DNA from: DATCLS01 sp035296625
GTDB lineage: Bacteria; Actinomycetota; Acidimicrobiia; Acidimicrobiales; VFJN01
Assembly (NCBI GenBank): GCA_035296625.1
Contig: DATHAO010000010.1
Coordinates: forward strand, 4,640 to 68,639
Length of the DNA: 64,000 nt
Reading direction: 5' to 3'
The notes beneath the pieces are model-generated. The model saw nothing but the letters and a program-made list of their open reading frames with translations. It did not search any database and was not told where the DNA came from. Of the stretch, positions 59,805 to 64,000 are shown one piece after another (position 1 is the first letter of the stretch; every line of letters begins with the position of its first letter). Made by a program: the position numbers and the translations under genes.

Positions 59805-60743
59805 TCAGTCCTTGTTGCGCAGCGAGAGGCCGCGCTCGTCGAGCTTGACGATGACCTCGTCGAGCGACTTCTGGCCGAAGTTGGTGATGGCCAGCAGGTC
59901 GTCCTCGGACTTCTGCACAAGTTCCCCGACGGTGTTGACCTGGGCCCGCTTCAGGCAGTTGCGCGGGCGCTCGGACAGATCGAGATCCTCGATAGGCAGG
60001 TCGAGGTCGGGCGAGCCGGCGCTCGTGACCGCCAGCTCGCCGAGCTCGAGGCCCTGGGGCTCGTCGCTCATCTCGGCGACGAGGCCGACGAGCGAGCGCA
60101 GCGTGTCACCCGCCGAAGCCAGGGCGTCGCGGGGGGCGATCGAGCCGTCGGTCTCGATGTCGATGATCAGCTGGTCGTACTCGGTCGACTGCTCGACACG
60201 GGTGGGGGCGATCTCGAAGGCGACCCGCCGCACCGGCGAGAAGATCGAGTCGACCGGGATGACGCCGATCGTGGCCGACGTCTTGTTGGCCTCGGCCGAG
60301 CGGTAGCCGCGGCCCTTGTCGACGGTGATGTCGACGGCCAGGCGACCCGACTTGTTGAGCGTCGCCAGCTGGAGGTGGCCGTTGAGGATCTCGATGTCGG
60401 AGGTCAGCTGGATGTCGGCCGCCGTGACGTCGGCCGGCCCCCGCACGTCGAGCCGCACGGTGACGGGCTCGTCGCTGTGGGACACCAGCACGATGTCCTT
60501 CAGGTTGAGGATGATGTCGGTGACGTCCTCGACGACCCCGGGGATCGTGTCGAACTCGTGCAGCGCGTCGTCGAAGCGGACCTGCGTGATCGCAGCGCCG
60601 GGGATCGACGACAGCAGGGTGCGCCGCAGCGAGTTGCCGAGGGTGTGGCCGAAGCCGGGATCGAGCGGGCCGATGGTGAACCGCTGGCGGTTCGCCTCCT
60701 CCTCGCCGATCGGCTCGACCGTGGGGCGCTGCATGACGAGCAT
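59805..60743 (-). CDS. rpoA: DNA-directed RNA polymerase alpha subunit
   Basis: The 312-residue protein has the assembly domain (FTIGPLDPGFGHTLGNSLRRTLLSSIPG, FDTIPGVVEDVTDIILNLKDI). The C-terminal helix-hairpin-helix domain has LDLSERPRNCLKRAQVNTVGELV and ITNFGQKSLDEVIVKL. ATG at 60743 with GAAGGA upstream; a second ATG lies at 60734. Confidence 0.97.
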   Translation of the reverse strand: MLVMQRPTVEPIGEEEANRQRFTIGPLDPGFGHTLGNSLRRTLLSSIPGAAITQVRFDDALHEFDTIPGVVEDVTDIILNLKDIVLVSHSDEPVTVRLDVRGPADVTAADIQLTSDIEILNGHLQLATLNKSGRLAVDITVDKGRGYRSAEANKTSATIGVIPVDSIFSPVRRVAFEIAPTRVEQSTEYDQLIIDIETDGSIAPRDALASAGDTLRSLVGLVAEMSDEPQGLELGELAVTSAGSPDLDLPIEDLDLSERPRNCLKRAQVNTVGELVQKSEDDLLAITNFGQKSLDEVIVKLDERGLSLRNKD

Positions 60744-60801
60744 GACGCGGGGTTCCTTCGCTGGAGTCAGAGCGTGTTCGGTGGATTGTGCGTGCGGCTG
60801 A

Positions 60802-61416
60802 TCACTTGCTGTAGAGCTCGACGATGAGCTGCTCGCGTACGGGCACGTCGATGTGCTCGCGCAGCGGGTAGTCACGCACCTTCACCGTCAGGCCCTCGTC
60901 CTCGGTGTCGAGCCAGGGCGACACCGCGCGGGCCAGCACGTCGCGGTTCCACTGCACGACGATCATCTGGCGGGCCTTGCCCCGCAGCGAGACGACGTCG
61001 CCCTTGCGGACGCGGTAGCTGGGGATGTCGACGCGCTTGCCGTTGACATCGACGTGGCCGTGGCTCACGAACTGGCGGGCCTGGGGCCGGGTCGAGGCCC
61101 AGCCGGCCCGGTAGACCACGTTGTCGAGCCGGCGCTCGAGCAGCTGGAGCATCAGCTCGCCCGTGACGCCCTTGCGGCGGCTGGCCTCTTCGTAGAGGTT
61201 GCGGAACTGGCGCTCGTTGAGGCCGTAGGTGAAGCGGGCCTTCTGCTTCTCCTGCAACTGCACCAGGTACTCGCTGGCGTTGCGGCGGCGGCTGCGGCCG
61301 TGCTCACCGGGCGGGTAGGGGCGGCGCTCGAGCGCCCGGTTCTCGCCCGCGGTGCCCCAGATGTTGGCGCCGAGGCGGCGGGAGACACGGGCCCTGGGTC
61401 CGGTGTAACGGGACAT
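60802..61416 (-). CDS. rpsD: 30S ribosomal protein S4
   Basis: The 204-residue protein begins MSRYTGPRARVSRRLGANIWG and has KQKARFTYGLNERQFRNLYEEA. The S4 RNA-binding domain is RLDNVVYRAGWASTRPQARQFVSHGHVDVNGKRVDIPSYRVRKGD. It is the C-negative form, since no zinc Cys cluster is present near the N terminus. It lies 17 nt after rpsK. Confidence 0.97.
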   Translation of the reverse strand: MSRYTGPRARVSRRLGANIWGTAGENRALERRPYPPGEHGRSRRRNASEYLVQLQEKQKARFTYGLNERQFRNLYEEASRRKGVTGELMLQLLERRLDNVVYRAGWASTRPQARQFVSHGHVDVNGKRVDIPSYRVRKGDVVSLRGKARQMIVVQWNRDVLARAVSPWLDTEDEGLTVKVRDYPLREHIDVPVREQLIVELYSK

Positions 61417-61433
61417 CGTCGTCTCTCCTGAGA

Positions 61434-61832
61434 TCAGACCCGGCGCCGCTTGGGCGGGCGGCAGCCGTTGTGCGGGACCGGGGTGACGTCCTTGATGCCG
61501 GTGACCTCGATGCCTGTGTTCTGGATCGAGCGGATGGCGGTCTCGCGGCCCGACCCCGGACCCTTCACCTGCACGTCGACCTTGCGTACGCCGTGGTCCA
61601 TCGCCCGGCGGGCGGCGGCCTCGGCCGCCATCTGAGCGGCGAAGGGCGTCGACTTGCGGGAGCCCTTGAAGCCCACGTTGCCGGCGGAGGCCCAGGAGAG
61701 GACGTTGCCCTCCTGGTCGGTGAAGGTGATGATCGTGTTGTTGAAGCTGCTCTTGATGTGGGCGACGCCGTGACCGACGTTCTTCCGCTCTCGCTTGCGG
61801 GGCCTGCGGCCTCCGGGCTTGGGCTTGGCCAT
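61434..61832 (-). CDS. rpsK: 30S ribosomal protein S11
   Basis: The 132-residue protein has VAHIKSSFNNTIITFTDQEGNVLSWASAGNVGFKGSRKSTPFAAQMAAE and the C-terminal KDVTPVPHNGCRPPKRRRV. Seven nt after rpsM. Confidence 0.97.
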   Translation of the reverse strand: MAKPKPGGRRPRKRERKNVGHGVAHIKSSFNNTIITFTDQEGNVLSWASAGNVGFKGSRKSTPFAAQMAAEAAARRAMDHGVRKVDVQVKGPGSGRETAIRSIQNTGIEVTGIKDVTPVPHNGCRPPKRRRV

Positions 61833-61839
61833 GGCTGGG

Positions 61840-62217
61840 CTACTTCCTCGCCTTCTTCTTGCCGGCGACAGTCTTCTTGGGGCCCTTGCGGGTCCGGGCG
61901 TTGGTCTGCGTGCGCTGGCCACGCACCGGCAGCCCGCGCCGGTGGCGCAGGCCCTGCCAGCAACCGATCTCCATCTTGCGCTTGATGTCCTGCTGGACCT
62001 CGCGGCGCAGGTCACCTTCGACCTTGAAGGTGGCCTCGATGTGGTTGCGGATGCGGGCGACCTCGTCGTCGGTCAGATCCCGGACCCGGGTGTCGGGATT
62101 GATCGACAGCGCCGAGCAGATCTCCTGCGAGCGCGTGCGACCGATGCCATAGATGTAGGTCAGCGAGATCTCCAGCCGCTTCTCGCGGGGGACGTCGACG
62201 CCGGCGATGCGTGCCAT
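61840..62217 (-). CDS. rpsM: 30S ribosomal protein S13
   Basis: The 125-residue protein begins MARIAGVDVPREKRLEISLTYIYGIG and has WQGLRHRRGLPVRGQRTQTNARTRKGPKKTVAGKK. It lies 10 nt after rpmJ. Confidence 0.97.
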   Translation of the reverse strand: MARIAGVDVPREKRLEISLTYIYGIGRTRSQEICSALSINPDTRVRDLTDDEVARIRNHIEATFKVEGDLRREVQQDIKRKMEIGCWQGLRHRRGLPVRGQRTQTNARTRKGPKKTVAGKKKARK

Positions 62218-62227
62218 CTCTGTTCCT

Positions 62228-62341
62228 CTATCCCTGGCGCTGCTTGTGGCGCGGGTTGGGGCAGATGACCTGCACACGGCCATGCCGGCGGATCACCTTG
62301 CACTTGTCACAGATTCTCTTGACGCTCGGTCGAACCTTCAT
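62228..62341 (-). CDS. rpmJ: 50S ribosomal protein L36
   Basis: The 37-residue protein begins MKVRPSVKRICDKCKVIRRH and ends VQVICPNPRHKQRQG. The CxxC...C...H zinc ligands are intact, so it is the zinc-binding (C+) form. It is the first gene of the cluster; infA and map, often directly upstream, are absent. Confidence 0.97.
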   Translation of the reverse strand: MKVRPSVKRICDKCKVIRRHGRVQVICPNPRHKQRQG

Positions 62342-62678
62342 CGGTTTCTCGTCACTCGTCGCGGTGGTCGTGCGGCCCCGGACGGGGTCGGGCACGGTGA
62401 GCCCTCGGGCAAGGTGAAGGCCCGGAAGACGCGCTGGGGGAACCACGCTGCGCTCAGAGCCGACGGAGCATCCTAGCGCGACGGGGCACGAGGGAAAACT
62501 CGACGCCGGCAACGATGCGCGCTGCCCCGTGGGCCCCCGGACCGGACGGCCGAACGGGTCACGGTAGCGCAGCAGTCGGGCGCGCGCCGTGACCCGGCGA
62601 TAACGTCGGCCCGCAGGTGGCCACGAGGGGCGGTCGCCGTGGTGACCGTACGCTCGTCGTGCGGTGGGGAGGGACGCC
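62342..62678. promoter_or_regulatory. 337-bp divergent region with rpmJ-cluster promoter
   Basis: On the minus strand TAGGAT (62475-62470) with a TTTTCC hexamer 17 nt upstream is a plausible promoter about 130 nt before rpmJ, leaving a leader of roughly 120 nt. On the other side the phosphatase gene has a GGGGAGGG ribosome-binding site. No coding frame is supported between them. Confidence 0.5.
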
Positions 62679-64000
62679 ATGACCACCTGCCAAGGGCCCA
62701 CACCGGCCTGGTCGCGCCGGACCTTCCTGCGCACCGCCCTGGGCGCGGCCGCCTCCGTCCCGCTCGTGGGCCTCGCGGCCTGCGAGCCGCCGCTCCCCCA
62801 GGGCCTGCCCGACGGCCTGTTCGCGCTCGGCGTCGCCTCGGGCGACCCGCTGCCCGACGGCGTCGTGCTCTGGACCCGCCTGGTCCCCGTCCCGCTGGCG
62901 GGCGGCGGCATGCCCGCCGTCGACGTGCCGGTCCGATGGCAGGTCGCCCACGACGAGCGCTTCACCCGCCTCGCCGCCGAGGGCACGGCCGTGGCGTCGC
63001 CCCGGTGGGCCCACTCGGTGCACGTCGACGTGCGTGGCCTGCGACCCGGCCGCTGGTACCACTACCGCTTCCTGGTCGGCGACGAGGCCAGCCCGGTGGC
63101 CCGCACGTGCACGACCCCGCAGGCCCAGGCGCGGGAGCCGCTGCGGTTCCTGTTCGCGTCGTGCCAGAACTGGCGCGACGGCTACTGGCCCGCCTGGGCG
63201 CACGCCCCGCAGGACGACCCCGACCTCGTCGTGCACCTCGGTGACTACATCTACGAGAGCGGGCAGATCGGCGGCGGCAACGTGCGCCAGCACAACAGCG
63301 CCGAGGTCGGCACGCTCGACGAGTACCGCAACCGCTACGGGCTCTACAAGGGCGACCCGGCGCTGCAGGCGATCCACGCCACCTGCCCGTGGATCGTGAC
63401 CTGGGACGACCACGAGGTCGAGAACAACTACGCCGGCCTCGTGCCCGAGCTGGTCGAGGAGGCGGCGGCGTTCCCGGCGCGGCGGGCCGCCGCGTACCAG
63501 GCCTGGTGGGAGCACCAGCCGGTGCGCCTACCCCCGCCCACCGGCCCCGACCTGGCGATCCACCGGGACGTCGACTGGGGGCGGCTCGTCCGGTTCCACG
63601 TGCTCGACACCCGCCAGTACCGCGACGACCAGCCGTGCGGCGGCGCCGACCTGGGCCCGAGCTGCCCCGACCGCACGGCACCGGGGCGGACGCTGCTCGG
63701 CGCGGCGCAGGAGGCGTGGCTCGGCGAGAGCCTCGCCTCGTCCCCAGCCCGGTGGGACGTGCTCGCCAACCAGGTCGTGATGACCTCGATGCCGCTCGCC
63801 GGGACGCTCTACAACCTCGACCAGTGGGACGGCTACGCGGCGTCCCGGACGCGCCTGTTCGACCAGCTCCGCGCCGGCCAGGTGGCGAACCCGGTCGTGA
63901 TCACGGGCGACATCCACGCCGCCGGGGTGGCCGATGTCGTCGACGAGATGCCGGGCAGCCCGCCCGTGGCGACCGAGCTCGTCGGCACGTCGATCAGCTC
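62679..64000 (+). CDS. phoD: PhoD-family alkaline phosphatase/phosphodiesterase (3' end outside window)
   Basis: A secreted metallophosphatase releasing phosphate from organic esters. Visible are 440 residues. A Tat signal (SRRTFLRTALGAAASVPLVGLAAC) could also serve as a lipobox. The PhoD N-terminal domain has ALGVASGDPLPDGVVLWTRL. Catalytic motifs follow: FASCQNW, HLGDYIYESG, CPWIVTWDDHEVENNYAG, LDTRQYRDDQPCGG and VVITGDIHAAGVADV. ATG at 62679 follows GGGGAGGG. The frame is open at the window edge; the C-terminal 80-100 residues are likely missing. Confidence 0.93.
   Translation, partial: MTTCQGPTPAWSRRTFLRTALGAAASVPLVGLAACEPPLPQGLPDGLFALGVASGDPLPDGVVLWTRLVPVPLAGGGMPAVDVPVRWQVAHDERFTRLAAEGTAVASPRWAHSVHVDVRGLRPGRWYHYRFLVGDEASPVARTCTTPQAQAREPLRFLFASCQNWRDGYWPAWAHAPQDDPDLVVHLGDYIYESGQIGGGNVRQHNSAEVGTLDEYRNRYGLYKGDPALQAIHATCPWIVTWDDHEVENNYAGLVPELVEEAAAFPARRAAAYQAWWEHQPVRLPPPTGPDLAIHRDVDWGRLVRFHVLDTRQYRDDQPCGGADLGPSCPDRTAPGRTLLGAAQEAWLGESLASSPARWDVLANQVVMTSMPLAGTLYNLDQWDGYAASRTRLFDQLRAGQVANPVVITGDIHAAGVADVVDEMPGSPPVATELVGTSIS

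Overview
The window is very GC-rich, densely packed, non-mobile chromosomal DNA from an actinobacterium. The base composition, the many GTG starts, and the linkage rpmJ-rpsM-rpsK-rpsD-rpoA-rplQ-truA-rplM-rpsI-glmM-glmS-acpS-nnrD-alr-tsaE-tsaB-rimI-tsaD-groES-groEL fit Actinomycetota. The oversized GlmS-like protein and the overall gene content make class Acidimicrobiia my best guess, which is an inference and not proven by the sequence. No rRNA, complete tRNA, insertion sequence, integrase, prophage or CRISPR array was seen.

Layout. 1-5.3 kb: a partial SpoU RNA methylase, a peptidoglycan-binding remnant, NADP isocitrate dehydrogenase on the + strand, then a beta-class DNA methyltransferase with an extra C-terminal domain, followed by an unknown protein. 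5.4-14.3 kb: a minus-strand run folD, metF, treX, treY, treZ, covering one-carbon folate metabolism and trehalose synthesis from glycogen. 14.7-16.8 kb: purH and purN. 17-19.6 kb: a membrane protein and sucCD. 19.7-24.6 kb: a small secreted or anchored protein, a lipoprotein L,D-transpeptidase, the PcrA/UvrD helicase and a glutamate-dehydrogenase-like protein that looks catalytically dead. 24.6-28.6 kb: a LapA-like protein, and an ECF-type sigma factor translationally coupled to SRPBCC and dienelactone-hydrolase genes, divergent from an FAD oxidoreductase. 29-38.9 kb: guaA and guaB3, a TPR protein, a PLP decarboxylase, divergent guaB, a NUDIX hydrolase, maf and dus. 39-41.8 kb: GC-rich tandem repeats, a tiny putative lipoprotein, a metallophosphoesterase and a YtxH-like protein. 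41.86-44.3 kb: a possible small-RNA/peptide unit, then groESL with two CIRCE operators. 44.4-45.7 kb: a lipoprotein and an OmpA-like protein. 45.8-62.3 kb: the long minus-strand block of tRNA t6A synthesis genes, alr, nnrD, acpS, glmS-like, glmM and ribosomal genes. 62.7 kb to the end: a partial PhoD-type phosphatase.

How the genes work together. Purine synthesis is spread over purH/purN (IMP) and guaB/guaB3/guaA (GMP). Cell-wall precursor supply combines GlmS-like, GlmM, Alr and an L,D-transpeptidase. TsaE, TsaB, TsaD and RimI form the usual t6A/acetylation cluster, and TreXYZ converts glycogen to trehalose. Many adjacent genes overlap by 1-8 nt (GTGA, ATGA or TGATG junctions), which suggests translational coupling.

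The most unusual features are a compact unit at 41862-42108, the DNA-methyltransferase pair, the 1145-residue GlmS-like protein, and low-complexity insertions inside otherwise conserved enzymes. The compact unit has its own promoter, a Shine-Dalgarno stretch able to pair with about 17 nt of the 16S rRNA tail, a 14-codon reading frame containing Cys-Cys, nested hairpins and a terminator.
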